Shown here: positions 24,580 to 36,338 of the stretch, one piece after another
Layout: each line of letters begins with the position of its first letter
Numbering within the stretch: position 1 is the first letter of the stretch
Assembly: GCA_000469685.2 (NCBI GenBank)
Contig: LS997567.1
Location: forward strand, 7,891,374-7,955,373
Reading direction: 5' to 3'
Source: Haemonchus contortus
Taxonomy: Eukaryota > Nematoda > Chromadorea > Rhabditida > Trichostrongylidae
Length of the DNA: 64,000 bases
Made by a program: the position numbers and the translations under genes
The notes under the pieces: generated by a model
Told to the model about the DNA's origin: nothing
Database searches by the model: none
Seen by the model: the letters and a program-made list of their open reading frames with translations, nothing else

Positions 24580-24994
24580 AAGCACAGTTCACGATAACTC
24601 ACGAGTTCACGAGTTCACGGTTTCTAAAATTTCCCACAAGATCGAATCTTTGGCCGACCCCCAAAGGTAGCATGCGGGGCATTGCCGGGTAGAATAACGA
24701 CTTGGAGAAGCCCGATCTGGCTTGGCCGACGCACACCCAAAAATGGCCGTGTTGCGATCGTCGTCTTGCAAAGGCTATGCCAATCACAGTGAAACGTTGG
24801 GACGCCGAGAAATAGTATGCTTATGTGGGAGAACCCAGACGGTTACAGATCCACAATCTCGTGCAGGCCCCCTTCCTTTTTTCTCTTTTGAAACCTTGTA
24901 CTTCTTGAACTCCACCGATTTCGGACTATTCTGTACCATAACTTCCATTATTCCAGCCGAACAGGATAACTACGAATAATCATGATCTGTGCCT
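24580..24994 (-). mobile_element. AGGCACAG element, core type A
   Basis: The left end is AAGCACAGTTCACGATAA, immediately followed by a small internal duplication in which ACGAGTTC is repeated. The right end is ATGATCTGTGCCT. The A core is present in reverse (GGCCGACCCCC, CTTGGCCGACGCACACCC, GGGAGAACCCAGACGG). Confidence 0.8.
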
Positions 24995-25866
24995 TCAACG
25001 TGAGTATTTTCCTGATCTTTTGTTTTACTATTACTATTTGTTCTACTCTGTCGCCAAGTTTGTGAACGCTCGAAAAGGTACAAAAAGCGCCTCAAAAAGG
25101 GACCTTTTTGAAGAATTAAATTTAAATAAAATTTTGATGAAGCTAAAATCGGTCAGGTGGTTTCAATGGCTGTCAGAATGAGGATATTTCAGTCGCTTGA
25201 GTGTCGAATCATTAGGTGAACATGTATAAAAGTAAGCAAGCACCATGAGTGGTAGTACACTGGTGCCAACACGATTCTTCATAAGTTTGGTAATTTGTTT
25301 TTGTTTTTTTTTTTGTTTGTACTCATTTTGTGATCACTACAACGTAATAAACACACTGTTATCATCACAGTTTTTTATTACATAGCTTGCAGAAAGCTGG
25401 TAGTAATTGATAGTGAGCCCCAGGGTCTTGTAGTCGGTGTTGCGGAGTTCGACATCACCCTAACCTCATTAGAGTAGATGAGACAATTGTCAACTAGAAG
25501 GCAAGGGCCACTAGAAACATGAAAGATCGCTGGTTACAAAAGTGAGGGGCCTAATATTGAAAGGGTAAAGGAAGCAAAGAAGAACCCAAGAACCTCAAAA
25601 ATGTGGCCGTCCCATTATTTCAAGGGAGGCTGCTGTACCTCACCCTTTGCTTTTTCACCAGTTCCCCAGCGTCTGACAGAATTTGAGTAAAGCGGACAAG
25701 GCTTCTTCAGAAGTAATTTTACGTAATCAAGGCACGTCAAAGAAAAATTAATTCCCTCATGAACACGTATTTCCAAATATTCAGCAAAGCCTCACTCCCC
25801 CCAACTATGGAGGAAAAAGATTTTTGGAATAATCAATCCCATTTTTATAGTGCACCCCACCATTCA
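24995..25866. other. unassigned, no gene seen
   Basis: A T-rich run (TTTGTTTTTGTTTTTTTT) occurs near 25303-25317. No open frame of note. Confidence 0.4.
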
Positions 25867-26030
25867 CCTCCAGGATCGTAGTAGCAAAAATTCGAATGTG
25901 ACTTGTACAGCAATTTGCAGTGGCCAGCTTATGCATAAGTAGGCGCTTTCATCCTCCCACACGAGTTGGTAGTTGGTACCAATTACGGCCCTGGAGGGAT
26001 GGAAGACTCAGTTGGCATGGCTTAGTGTAA
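25867..26030 (-). mobile_element. S SINE body fragment without tRNA head
   Basis: It matches the S body in reverse (GCAGTGGCCAGC, GCGCTTTCATCCTCCCACACGAG, GGAGGGATGGAAGACTC). The tRNA-like head and the 3' tail are both absent, so it is a decayed internal piece. Confidence 0.6.
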
Positions 26031-28025
26031 AGTCTAAGTGGGATCCCATGGTAGTGAACGACAACCCTCTTTCGCCCATCCTATTCAGTGTCAATTATTC
26101 ACCAATCGAGATCATATACTTCGAAGAATATCTTACGAGGGTTAATTGAGCGATGCTGACCGCATCCTGTGAGATGGCAGCAGCCGAGCAGAAAGTCTGC
26201 CACCAAATCCTGACTGACTCTCTTTACTGAGGCTTCTAATTCCAGGGACTTCCAAAAATTTGTTCATTCGTAATACCGCTTCGCTTCCAAAACGGGGGAA
26301 GTGCGGGGGGGGGGGGGGCGGAGGGAGGAATGGTGAAGAAGCACCGCTTTTGAAAGCTAGAGGAGGGGTAGTCGACCTTGTTACCCCACAATGGAAAACG
26401 TTTCCCGATCGAGAAAATATAGTTTTTTCTTCACCTAGGCCCCTAGGCCTTAGGAGTGAGGACCACCAGGGTTGGTGAGTCAATTGAATGTTCAATTTTC
26501 ACCCGATCAAAGCTCTTGGCTCGAGGTAACATCCCACTCACCCCAGCGCTCCTCCCATCCTAAGAAGGCTTAGGTAAAAACTATATTCTTTTAGTTAAGG
26601 ACCGTCTATAAGCAAAGGTAAGTGTGTCGGATAAGTGCGTTGTCCCCCCCAACCTCCCAACCTCCCTCAGTACCACTCCAATTGCATCTTATAGGCTCCT
26701 CTAACAATAAAACTGGAGTTTTCAATAAAAAATCTGTAACTCCTGTTATTCCTCAGAAAATTTTTTCACGACGTGTAGCTGTGTCATTTCTATCGTCGCA
26801 GAAAAATGTGTCTAGACAGTGTATATTGTCAGTGGAGTATTAGCGAATATTTTCTTCACTTTTCAATTTTCATAATCAGCGTTGTTTTCAAGTTACAAAT
26901 TTAAAAACAACACTAAAATTACCAATTTAATCAATTACCAGTTGATTAAATCCATAAACTAATTAGTAATTAATGAATTGATTTGATTTAATTTTGGTTT
27001 ATCAACTACCAATTTTTTACCTGTAAATTAAATCAAATTACTTGCACCTACCAAGCTGCGATTTCTGTAGCTTTTTCTCCGGTCACTGAGGAACTTCCGA
27101 TAATGAGCCGAATCTACAGACTGACCAGCTGTAATAAAACAGATTTTATCGATAGAATTCAGTGGATAGAAGGTGAATGATCCCAGGCTAATTACACTCA
27201 CATACTGACGGCCGATGATGCCGTACGGGTGATGTGGCGGCCGGGGCTTGCAGAGAAAATTGCGGTTGCACAGAACAAAACGTGCGCTCCATCTGAGTCA
27301 AAAAAGTGATTTTACGATTTTTTTACCATTCAAAAATACCGAAAAATGTCACGATGCAATGGCGAAAGACAAGAAGAGCGTTCGAAAATTCTTGAGAACG
27401 ATCAATAAAATGAAGGACGAAATGAATGATGCGATGCGATGATTTTTGTTAATCCATTCGATCAATCTGCCATAAACTAAGTTCTTTGTATTATTCGTCT
27501 ATTCAGCAGCTGGTTCGAATTCTCGCTTTTATTGAATATCCAGGCTTCTATCATTCCACAAAAAATATATGTTACATATTACCTCAGTATTAGCTATGAG
27601 AATGTCAGGCTTCTTTACAAGTAATGTCGTTTCTCGAAACCGTAATTTTTCCTTCAAGTATCTATCATATTGAATCATTTTGTACACCTCCTGGGAGGTA
27701 TTATATTGCGCTATGAAATATGGCATTCCGTCAAACAAAAATTATGGTTTGCTTGAATTTGGACCTCGTGAAATGGAAGAAGATCGGGTCGACGGGAATA
27801 AGCCAAACCAGCAGCTTACTCTATCTTCAAAAGTAAATGGACAAGAATGTATCATTGAAATAGTGAAGCCCTTTTTCGAAAATTGCATTACTAAATAGGT
27901 GGCCCGATAGGCCCCGCTTTTCTATTAAAATTGGTCTTCGCATCGAAATTCCGCTAAATCAAGGAAAACAACAAGGTTGTCACCGAAGGAACATCAAAAT
28001 TGTGTAGAAGGTTGAGAAGGGGATC
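26031..28025. other. unassigned; AT-rich block, no gene
   Basis: Contains the G14 tract at 26305, and an A/T-rich block at 26870-27045 built of AATTTAATCAATTA-like strings. A 64-codon lysine-rich frame (27248-27442) follows a possible acceptor CTTGCAG but has no recognisable domain. Confidence 0.35.
26305..26318 (+). repeat. poly-G tract (G14)
   Basis: Fourteen consecutive G, followed by CGGAGGGAGG. It could form a G-quadruplex. Its exact length is likely to be uncertain in any assembly. Confidence 0.85.
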
Positions 28026-28034
28026 CTAAATCAA

Positions 28035-28290
28035 GGGAGACGGGCAGTAGTAACGGTTTTGCGCAATCGATCCGCCGCACGCGGCTGTCGCGGACCATTT
28101 GTCTCGTTATTACAGTTCTAGCGTTCATTATACAGCTCATTCGATGTGCCATTACTCATTTGGCATGATTCTAATGTTAGTTCTTTTGTTCCTATATTTC
28201 TTACTTGCTGCTGCATTCTGCTGCATTCCTTCGCGCGCAGCGCCTCTTTCGCCGCGACGCGATGGTTTCGTTCCTACTGCACCACACCCC
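28035..28290 (-). mobile_element. D element copy 3, with perfect target duplication
   Basis: Minus-strand full-length copy: GGGAGACGGGCAGTAGTAACG on the left, CGTTCCTACTGCACCACACCCC on the right. The bases CTAAATCAA lie directly before (28026-28034) and recur directly after, overlapping the last C (28290-28298). That is a perfect 9-bp direct repeat (8 bp if that C belongs to the element). This favours a Mutator- or Merlin-like mechanism over TA- or TTAA-type insertion. Confidence 0.88.
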
Positions 28291-28455
28291 TAAATCAAGG
28301 CTTGGCTACGTTTTTGATCTAACCCTTAAGTTATGTGGTTAAAGAATATACTGATGTAATTCGTCACTTATTTTGACTAAACACCCTATCACGCGGGTGA
28401 GATTTGAAAATTGAAAATGAAACTTGGAATTTGAACTTTATGCCTTTAAATTTGA

Positions 28456-28828
28456 AAGCACAGTTCGCGATAATTTTCAGGTGTCTAGATGAGATGAAGT
28501 AATGGATGTTTTGATGTAGAATAAAGCAAAAATGGCAAAGAACGCGTGAGAAATGACGGAGTTTATGAAATATAAAGGTTCAAAAAAGGAGTTAGGAAGG
28601 AGTTGTACGAGATTATGTACTTTTAACCGTCTGGGTGCCTCTCACATAAGCGTGCTATTCGTCAGCGTCTCAGGGCTCCATTGGGAATGAAGTAGCACCA
28701 ACGAGACCGTCTTAGCACGTACACTTTTGGATGTGCTCGTCGACCAAGCCGGTTCAAAAGGCCTATCGTTTTTCGATACCACAATGTCCCAGTCCCACGT
28801 GCTATCCTTGCTGGCCATCGTTTCTTTC
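28456..28828 (+). mobile_element. AGGCACAG element, core type A, right end lost
   Basis: It starts AAAGCACAGTTCGCGATAATTTT after TTTG. The A core runs to CCCACGTGCTATCC, then similarity stops near 28828 before the right inverted repeat. Confidence 0.75.
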
Positions 28829-29355
28829 TAATCGGGAATGGCAGGAACCACTTGTTCCGGGACCTGTTCCTTCAATGCTAATCATCCATGCGGATAGTGA
28901 AGAGAAAGAGCTTGTTAACGATATACGAGATTATGTCAAAGATGGGAGTTCAGAAAGAAAAATCTGTTCTGGAAAATTCGACATGGCGTTTTACTGGTAA
29001 ATCAATTTTAAAAGAAGGCGATATTAGATAAACCAATAGGGGATAGTAGAAAAAGTCGTGTTGGAGTAAACCGTAAACAGGATAGTAGAAAAAGTGTTGT
29101 CTGAGTAAACCGTAGACAGCCGGACCGCAAAGTAAAAGAAAGGAGATTATTTGCCAGTTTGACCAAATTCTGTCGACACGACCTAGTTCGCAAGCCTGAA
29201 ACTCATAGCCTGAAACCTGATTCATGACTAGCCTAAAAATAGACGATTCTGAAGTACAAATAAGTATGGTAGTTGCAGAAAAATATGGTTTACATCATGA
29301 TAAATATGTTAGAGCCTTTGATAGAAAAATCCCAATTACTTATGGCGTCACCTAT

Positions 29356-29406
<51 letters not shown>

Positions 29407-30459
29407 TCAATACAAGTACCTTACGTACATGAAAGTAACAAGGTAAAAAAACTAATCGAAAAGGCACAGTGATGGTTCAGATACCATGTGCATCAACCCA
29501 TACTTATGCATCAACCTACTACTTATAACTAGAACTACCGTAATATGTACATATGCATTACCCGTGAACCGATAGAAGTGACCTAAGTATCCAGTAAAGT
29601 AAGAAGCTGGATTGAAACCCACATTCGTTGCATTCCATGGGGAAAGACTCTAACCAAAGGTCTTGTTGGCCCGCTTTCCAGGTGTTGGATCCTTGAAGGT
29701 CAAGCATACGGGTGCTATTGAGGAGCAAAAAACCCCGCACCGATAAACATTGGGAATATTTCCATAAAGAAGACGGGATTATCATCAAACCGGAGATTTT
29801 CCTCAGGAAATAAACTTTAAAGAGTAAATGAGAAACGCAAAGTCATCATTTTGAGAAAATTACCATTTAGATGGAGCATTACAGAACATTGAAAGGTGGA
29901 GCAAGAACAACTTCGCAAAAAAATCGGTTTTGACATGTCTCACGCTACTTGACTCGGCCAAGAGTAACCGAGTAACAAGCTCCGCCAATGTAATCATCGG
30001 AGCAGAATGGCAAGGAGGAAGGTGTCCAGGGTCAGGCTCATGTTGTGATCTCAGTGATAAACGAAGACGTGCTAGCAAAGCTACAACTATAAATAGCCAA
30101 CATGCAAGAAGTTTTGATTGCAAAATTTCGATTTCTAGAGGGATCTAAAAAGAATAGCGTTTCCTTGGCATTCGCCCTTGCGAGTGGGGAGAGCTCAAAC
30201 GTGATTCACCCAAGGATGGAGAAACCCTACAGCAGGAACGATCATATTGAGAGCGTATCATCACATTAATGAAATGACGACAGCTGTAGATTCCGCAAAA
30301 TCGCACATCTTACTTTTTACCTCAAAAAACATGTCAAGAGACTGGCAAGCGGAGAGGTCCAATCCACATGTGATTAATGGCGGGATTAGTTGAAGACAGA
30401 TGTAGCAGGATTTCGAGGAATGTATCAGCTGGATTACTCCAATTCGATGACGGATTTGA
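28829..30459. other. unassigned, no gene seen
   Basis: Contains two near-identical strings, AGTAAACCGTAAACAGGATAG and AGTAAACCGTAGACAGCCGG (29063 and 29104), and the TTTA microsatellite. No protein was recognised; frames stay under 90 codons. Confidence 0.4.
29353..29407. repeat. (TTTA)n microsatellite, about 13 units
   Basis: An uninterrupted TATT repeat of about 55 bp. The overlapping open frame reads a Leu-Phe-Ile-Tyr repeat purely because of the microsatellite. Confidence 0.95.
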
Positions 30460-30907
30460 AGGCACAGTTTACAATAATTTTGAGGCATCTAGTTAGACGA
30501 ATAGTGGAAGTGATAATCCAGAATATCGAGAACAGAAAGGAACATAAGGTTTCGAAAGGTAGTAAAATTAGGGTTGGACGATAATGTGACGACAATGGCT
30601 GCGTGGAAGGGGTATTCGGACGAGCTGTACTGATGTGGGTCCCATTGCGTACAGCTGACTACACTAAGCTGCCTTCGTGCAACGCGAGCGCTCCGGTGCG
30701 AATGGTGCAACCTATGCATCCTCCACGACGCCGTGAAAACTCGTCCGTATTTGGGTGTGTATGTCGGCTCAGCCGTTTCTGAAGCCCTTACTACGTCTTA
30801 TCTAGGTCGTTTTCCGGCCTGACAGCGTCGCTTGTGCTATCTTTTAAAATCGCAGATTCATTCCATAGAGAAATTTTAGAACTCATTTCCATCCTGGACT
30901 GTGTGCT
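30460..30907 (+). mobile_element. AGGCACAG element, core type B
   Basis: It starts AGGCACAGTTTACAATAATTTT after TTGA and ends with a decayed CATCCTGGACTGTGTGCT. B core: GGACGATAATGTGACGACAATGG, TTCGGACGAGCTGT, AAGCTGCCTTCGTGCAACGCG and GAAAACTCGTCCG. Confidence 0.8.
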
Positions 30908-31500
30908 TTGGAAAGGAGTTTCTAGGCTGGAGGTTTTTCCGATGAATTTCTTCATTTTGGATGTGACCACTGGCCTTGGCCGCACTGATCCAAAAAATTC
31001 CTTATGAAGATTGCCTTTCCTTGCACGTCTTCTTCGTCATTTCCTCGTTTTCTTGTCCGATAATCGTATTTCCCATGCATGCAAGATGTCTTCTTGTTGG
31101 TCTGCAAATGAAGACATTGCACTTTTCGAGCGGTTTTTCGGTGGATCTGAATTCTATGGAGGATCGTCATAGCACTATTGGATAGACTGGTTAGAGTAAC
31201 TGGGCAGCAGTCGTTGGTAAGGTGCTGCTGACATTTGTTCCACTCGAGATCCTTGGCTTGGGGAATTGTTTTTGCTGTCCTTCCCGTATTTGTCTTGGTC
31301 ATCATTGGCACAATCTACGGAAGTTTTGGGAAACGCTAAAATCAGCCTAGTATGGATATATGGGTAAAGCGGCCATATTGCAAAGTAATCGCTCTGGAAT
31401 TGTATCGAATCATTGAAACGACGGTTTTCTCCAAGCGTCAAACTGGGCTTCTTCGTGAAGAAAAGATTTTGAGGCACAGTGTACACATATAGCACATACG
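30908..31500. other. unassigned, no gene seen
   Basis: Overlapping minus-strand frames (119 and 106 codons, 30952-31495) show no recognisable domain. AGGCACAGTGTAC at 31472 looks like a lone element terminus. Confidence 0.35.
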
Positions 31501-31757
31501 GGGGTGTGGTGCGTTAGGAACGAAATGGTCGCGTCGCGGTGAGAGGGGCGTCGCGCGCGAAGGAATGTTGCAGGATGCAGCAGTAGGTAAGAAATACAAG
31601 AACAAAAGTACTAATAGTAGAATTATGCATAAAATAATCATCGCATATCGATATCGATTGGGATCTATGAAGAACGCTGTAATAACGGCGAATGAGTGGT
31701 CCGCGACAGCCGCGTGCGGCTAACCGATTACCCAAATCGTTCCTAACGCCCGTGTCT
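31501..31757 (+). mobile_element. D element copy 4
   Basis: Full-length copy: GGGGTGTGGTGCGTTAGGAACGA to TCGTTCCTAACGCCCGTGTCTC. Both inner ends carry the same change (GTTAGGAACGA/TCGTTCCTAAC), so this copy's inverted repeats match each other better than they match the family. No clear target duplication. Confidence 0.8.
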
Positions 31758-31883
31758 CGGCTACGATTCCTGCTCCATGTGATAATGCACTATTTGGCTC
31801 TGCACCACGGCTACCCCTACAACAAAATGACCCAAAATAATGCTATCCTCTAAGCCATTTCCCCGCTTGGACAGACGGGGACC

Positions 31884-32231
31884 GGTACCTTCCTCCCGAG
31901 AACGGCGTCGCGCACGCCGCACCCGCCGCGTATCGCAGGGTTGCGATGGAAGATTGGAGCGCGCAATTTGAATTGGCTGGCCGCTCCCTTTGTTGCAATG
32001 CGGTCTTGATCGTCGCTAATATAGGAGGAGTTATCCTAATCAATCAAGTCTGATAAACATAAAAACGAGAAAGAAACAGAATAAAATAGTCAAATCTGAT
32101 AAAAAAAAGAAAGGCAATCAACGAAAAAATATTGCGTTCTGTCGATTGGCGGGGAGGCGGGATGAGTACGGTACCTGCAGTAACATTTGCCGCATGGCGA
32201 ATGTCCGCAAACGAGGAGACGTTTGGTTACC
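31884..32231 (+). mobile_element. E element copy 1
   Basis: It shares the long E core with 51934 and 55178: CGCACCCGCCGCGTATCGCAGG, GATTGGAGCGCGCAATTTG, GGTCTTGATCGTCGCTAATA, AAATATTGCGTTCTGTCGATTGGCGGGGAGGCGGG. The left end GGTACCTTCCTCCC and the right end GAGGAGACGTTTGGTTACC are degraded inverted repeats. No coding capacity. Confidence 0.75.
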
Positions 32232-32845
32232 CGTTTAGACCTTATCGAAATCTGACACGTATAATGCATGCCCTTATTGGTAGTTCCCAAAATATCACAA
32301 CATGACGTTGCAAACGGTAAAAACGATCATCCCCGCTTTTCGGATATGGCCGAGGTGCAAATGCGGCTCAAGCGACCACATATATAAACAATGTGATCGG
32401 ATAACTACTCTTCGCTGAAAAAAACTGCTTAAAAGATGGCTTTTTATTCTCAGTGAGACGTTTTTGTCTTCACTGATAAAATTCCTTTTTTGGACCTAGT
32501 TTGATCCAATCAAGCAAATTCAGGTAGAAGAGCCGGGCAAAACGAATACCTTCGTAACTCATTCCAGTACCCATCGCCGCACAATACTTTTCAAAAAAAA
32601 AATTCACAAAGTCATCTGGGAAATCATGGCCTACCATAGTTCCGAAGGGAACGAACGTAGAGGTAGCTAGACTTTCGAGAAAAGAGAGATCGATTTACAA
32701 ATAAAACTTTCTAGGCAATCAGCATAAACAAATAATTGGTACCGACCACGTTCTCCCGAACGGCGATTCCAAAAAAGGCTTCCGAAAAAAGGAAAAGTGA
32801 ACCAGATTTTTTTGGAACGCAGGTATTGGAACCAGCAGGACCTGA
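32232..32845. other. unassigned, no gene seen
   Basis: No gene or repeat match was seen. Short frames on the minus strand extend into D copy 5 and are its shadows. Confidence 0.4.
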
Positions 32846-33103
32846 GGGTATGGTGCAGTAGAAAAGGAACTGTCGCGTCGCGGCGAGAGAGACGTCGCGC
32901 GCGAAGGAATGTAGCAGAATGCAGCAGCAAGTAAGAAGTTTAGAAACAAAAAAAACTAACAGTAGAATCATGCTATAAGTAATAATCGGATAGCGATTGA
33001 GCTGTACGAAGAACACTAGAACTGTTATAACGAGGCAAATGGTGCGCGACAGCCGCGTGCGGCGGAGCGATTGCACATATTCGTTCCTACTGCCTGTCTC
33101 CCC
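32846..33103 (+). mobile_element. D element copy 5
   Basis: Full-length copy GGGTATGGTGCAGTAGAAAAGGAAC to TTCGTTCCTACTGCCTGTCTCCC. The left inverted repeat has a 4-base AAAA insertion within GCAGTAGGAACGA. The three overlapping minus-strand frames are shadows of the element. Confidence 0.8.
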
Positions 33104-33633
33104 TGCGTTATGCAGCGGTAATTTTCATCATCTCACTGTATACTTCAGAATTGTCATGGACTTTGCCTTCAAGAAAGTTGCTTCGTAGATCGGGAAGCCT
33201 TTTAAATTAGTTATCTAAACTCAAAGAAGGCGATGATTATGGCTTGAGGGGCTAGTAACCAAACCTATTACTAATCTCCACTGCAATCTCAGCCGTTGTC
33301 AATTTCTCGCTGATGAAATATGCTGAAAGTTGGAGGACCACTACTTTGGGAAGAAGTTATGAGAGATTACTGGAAAACAGCAAAACGGTAAAACATATGA
33401 GTAAAACCGAATACATAGCAGTAATTAGGTCCCTAATAAACGAACGGAGCTTACAATCGTCACCCCAAGCGTTCTCGACGAAAAATAAGATTATACTCGC
33501 ATTGAGATCGTGAAAAAACGTGCAATAGAATTAATTATATAGCACATGAAATGCACATATAGCACGTGAGTATGTAGTTAACCAAGTAAGTAATTCATTG
33601 TTAATATTTATGAGTAATATCGAGTACCAGTCG
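33104..33633. other. unassigned, no gene seen
   Basis: A 66-codon plus-strand frame (33313-33513) is lysine- and serine-rich with no motif. AGCACATGAAATGCACATATAGCACGTGAG near 33541 contains partial repeats. Confidence 0.35.
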
Positions 33634-33712
33634 GGCCGCCCGGCTAACGCCGGGCATCCCTCCTTCTTATGGGTTCGCCCGGCTACGCCGGGCGTTCCTC
33701 CTTCCTGTGAGA
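33634..33712. repeat. pair of GC-rich hairpin units
   Basis: Two units of about 41 bp, each with a GCCCGGCT(A)ACGCCGGGC hairpin followed by a TCCTCCTTCTT/TTCCTCCTTCCT run. The GC content stands out sharply from the AT-rich flanks. They sit about 300 bp before the 125-bp array and may belong to the same element. Confidence 0.75.
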
Positions 33713-34009
33713 AATTTGCTATGCGTGAATAACACTTCAGACTCTACTTTTTCTTTGAAAGCTCTACACCCTCAGTATTAGCTCCGAATTGGGAGCGATT
33801 TTTTTCTGTAAGCCATTTTCGCTGCGCCCGAATAGAACATCGTATAACTCACAAAGGCGATCAGAGAAAAAAATATCCAGAGACTTCATTGCGGCTGAGT
33901 CTATTATGTTAGCAGCCATCAATGTTCCCAGCCAACTCCTCGTGCCGTCAAGTTTCAACGGTCTGGGTCCGAACTAACACTATTTATTCACGCTCCGACC
34001 TTTGGGGCG

Positions 34010-35523
34010 GTGTTTAGTCCTGCTACCTATTATCAGTGTACCTATCCTGCCTTCTCTATTCCTACCAAGTTTGGTCGCTCTAGGTCCATTTTGACATTCT
34101 CTGCAAGCCCGTTTTCCGTTCAAACCCCGCCCAATGAGCCACTGTTGGCGGACTCTGGCCCTGACACCCACCGCAAAGCTTCCCACCATCCGGCCTGTAC
34201 TCCTACCAAATATGGACACTCTAGGTCCATAGGGACTGGAGTTATGATTTCTCGCACAAAGCACGCCCCCTAATGGCGGAGTCCGGCCCCGACACCCACC
34301 ATTGGTGTTCCTATCCTGCCGCCTGTACTCCTACCAAATTTGAACTCTCTAGGTCTATAGGAACAGGATTCATAAGTTTCTGCTCGAACCCCGCCCCTTG
34401 TGGGTGGAGTCCGGTCCTGCCACCCAACATAAGTGTTCCCATCCTGCCGCCTGTATTCCTACCAAATTTGAACACTCTAGGTCCAAAATTAAGTTTTTCA
34501 CACAAACTCCGCCCCTTGTGGGCGGAGCCCAACCCTGCCACCCACCATAGATGTTCCCATCCTGCCGCCTACATTCCTACCAAATTTGGACGCTCTAGGT
34601 CCACGGAGACTGGAGTTATGAGTTCCCGCACAAACCCGCCCCCTGTGGGCGGAGCCCAAACCTGCCACCCACCATAGATGTTCCCATCCTGCCTCCTACA
34701 TTCCTACCAAATTTGGACGCTCTAGGTCCACGGAGACTGGAGTTATGAGTTCCCGCACAAACCCCGCCCCCTGTGGGCGGAGTCCGGTCCTGCCACCCAA
34801 CATAAGTGTTCCCCTCCTGCCGCCTGTATTCCTACCAAATTTGAATGCTCTAGGTCCAAAATTGAGTTTTTCACACAAACCACGCCCCCTGTGGGCGGAG
34901 CGCAATCCTGCCACCACCGTAAGCGTTCCCAAACCGTCTGGGATACTCCTACCAAATTTGGACGCTCTAGGTCCACGGAGACTGGAGTTATGAGTTCCCG
35001 CACGAACCCCGCCCCCTGTGGGCGGAGTCCGGCTCCGCCACCCACCATTGGTGTTCACATCCTGCCGCCTGTATTCCTACCAAATTTGAATGCTCTAGGT
35101 CCAAAATTGAGTTTTCACACAAAACCACGCCCCCTGTGGGCGGAGCGCAATCCTGCCACCACCGTAAGCGTTCCCAAACCGTCTGGGATACTCCTACCAA
35201 ATTTGAACGCTCTAGGTCCACGGAGACTGGAGTTATGAGTTCCCGCACGAACCCCGCCCCCTGTGGGCGGAGTCCGGCTCCGCCACCCACCATTGGTGTT
35301 CACATCCTGCCGCTGCACTCTTTCCAAGTTTGAACTCTCTACATCTACTGGAACCGGAGTTATGAATTTCCGGTCAGACATTTATTTCGCACAAACCACG
35401 CCCCCTGTGGGCGGAGTTTGCCCACTCCACCCACCATTAGTGTTCCTATCCTACCCCCTGTACTCCTACCGAATTTGAACTCTCTAGGTCCACTGGAACC
35501 GGAGTTATGAATTTCCGGTCAAA
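34010..35523 (+). repeat. minisatellite of about 125 bp, twelve units
   Basis: The motif ACCAAATTTGAACGCTCTAGGTCCA recurs about twelve times, 118-149 bp apart. Each unit goes on with an ACTGGAGTTATGAGTT block, a CCGCCCCCTGTGGGCGGAG hairpin and a CCACCCACCAT...ATCCTGCCGCC block. Units alternate between two forms (with or without GGAGACTGGAGTTATGAG). Two successive dimers of about 245 bp (34902-35146 and 35147-35391) are nearly identical at first and then diverge. The many overlapping open frames are repeat translations, not genes. Confidence 0.9.
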
Positions 35524-35583
35524 CACACACACACACACACACAGACAAACCAACAGACACACTTAGCGCGTTATATATAGTAG
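35523..35583 (+). repeat. CA tract and TATATATAG tail after the array
   Basis: A (CA)n run (about 35524-35541), then CAGACAAACCAACAGACACAC and GCGTTATATATAGTAGGATT. An A/C-rich microsatellite with a short TATA-like tail after a CCAAATTT...TCTAGGTCCA...GGAGTTATGA motif looks like the 3' end of some invertebrate non-LTR or Helitron-like elements. That assignment is inference. Confidence 0.5.
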
Positions 35584-36338
35584 GATTATTGGTAATACCA
35601 GAACTGGGAAAACACATTATCGCGCTACAACGAAATGGGTGACACCTAATGTAGCGCAAGAAGAAGCAAAGGCAAAACAACGTATCAGACGGTGACTGTA
35701 CCTACAGCATCAGCATCCCCAGACGGTTCACATTCAGGTTATAATCAGAATTAATTAGCGGATTTTTCTCCGCTTGGCCGGTGGGTGGGACTTTGGTCCC
35801 TGAAGTCGACGGTCGCGTCGAAATCTTAAGCCGTCTGATCTGATCATCTGTTCCGCTAGGAAACTTAGGCGGCACAAGAACATAACTATCACAAACAGTT
35901 ATGCCGACAAGACGGATTTAATCGCCCCGTGATTGTGTGACACAGAAAACCGAACATACGCTGAAGCGCCTCCAAACACCCGTCACATATACGACGCAAA
36001 GCAAAGGTACCACCCCAGGTGAAGCCGCCTGAGCTTACTGTGCCACACGTTCACGGGACGTCAAAACCCCTCTAATGTTATGTCGAGTGCAAAACAAAAG
36101 AAAAGTGGGAGACGATCAGAATTAATTTCTCGAAACTGATTGGAAAAACGGAAATGAATCATTCAATTCTAGTAATCTTGTAGAGATATTTCCCCACCTT
36201 TCCTTTACCCAGACTGTTAACGTATCAGCTTGAAAGTTGAGCTGAGGATTTGACTTTGTTATTACCAAGGAAAGAAAGGTAAAGTAGCGAAAATAACGAA
36301 ACAGTTAGAAAATAGGAAGTATTAGTCGGTGTTATTAG
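35584..36338. other. unassigned, no gene seen
   Basis: No open frame of note and no match to the families here. Confidence 0.4.

Noticed and set aside
27248..27442. 64-codon lysine-rich frame after a CTTGCAG acceptor-like site
   Set aside because: No domain or second exon could be identified; a chance frame is as likely.
29224..29472. 82-codon frame with a hydrophobic LFIY repeat
   Set aside because: The hydrophobic part is produced by the (TTTA)n microsatellite; the rest is unrecognised.
31470..31485. AGGCACAGTGTACAC resembling an element terminus
   Set aside because: Only about eight bases match and no core or partner end was found nearby.
32376..32392. CACATATATAAACAATG as a promoter
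   Set aside because: A lone TATA-like string with no transcript or gene downstream.
34010..35478. many overlapping open frames of 65-134 codons on both strands
   Set aside because: They are translations of the 125-bp minisatellite; the peptide repeats follow the DNA unit in every frame.
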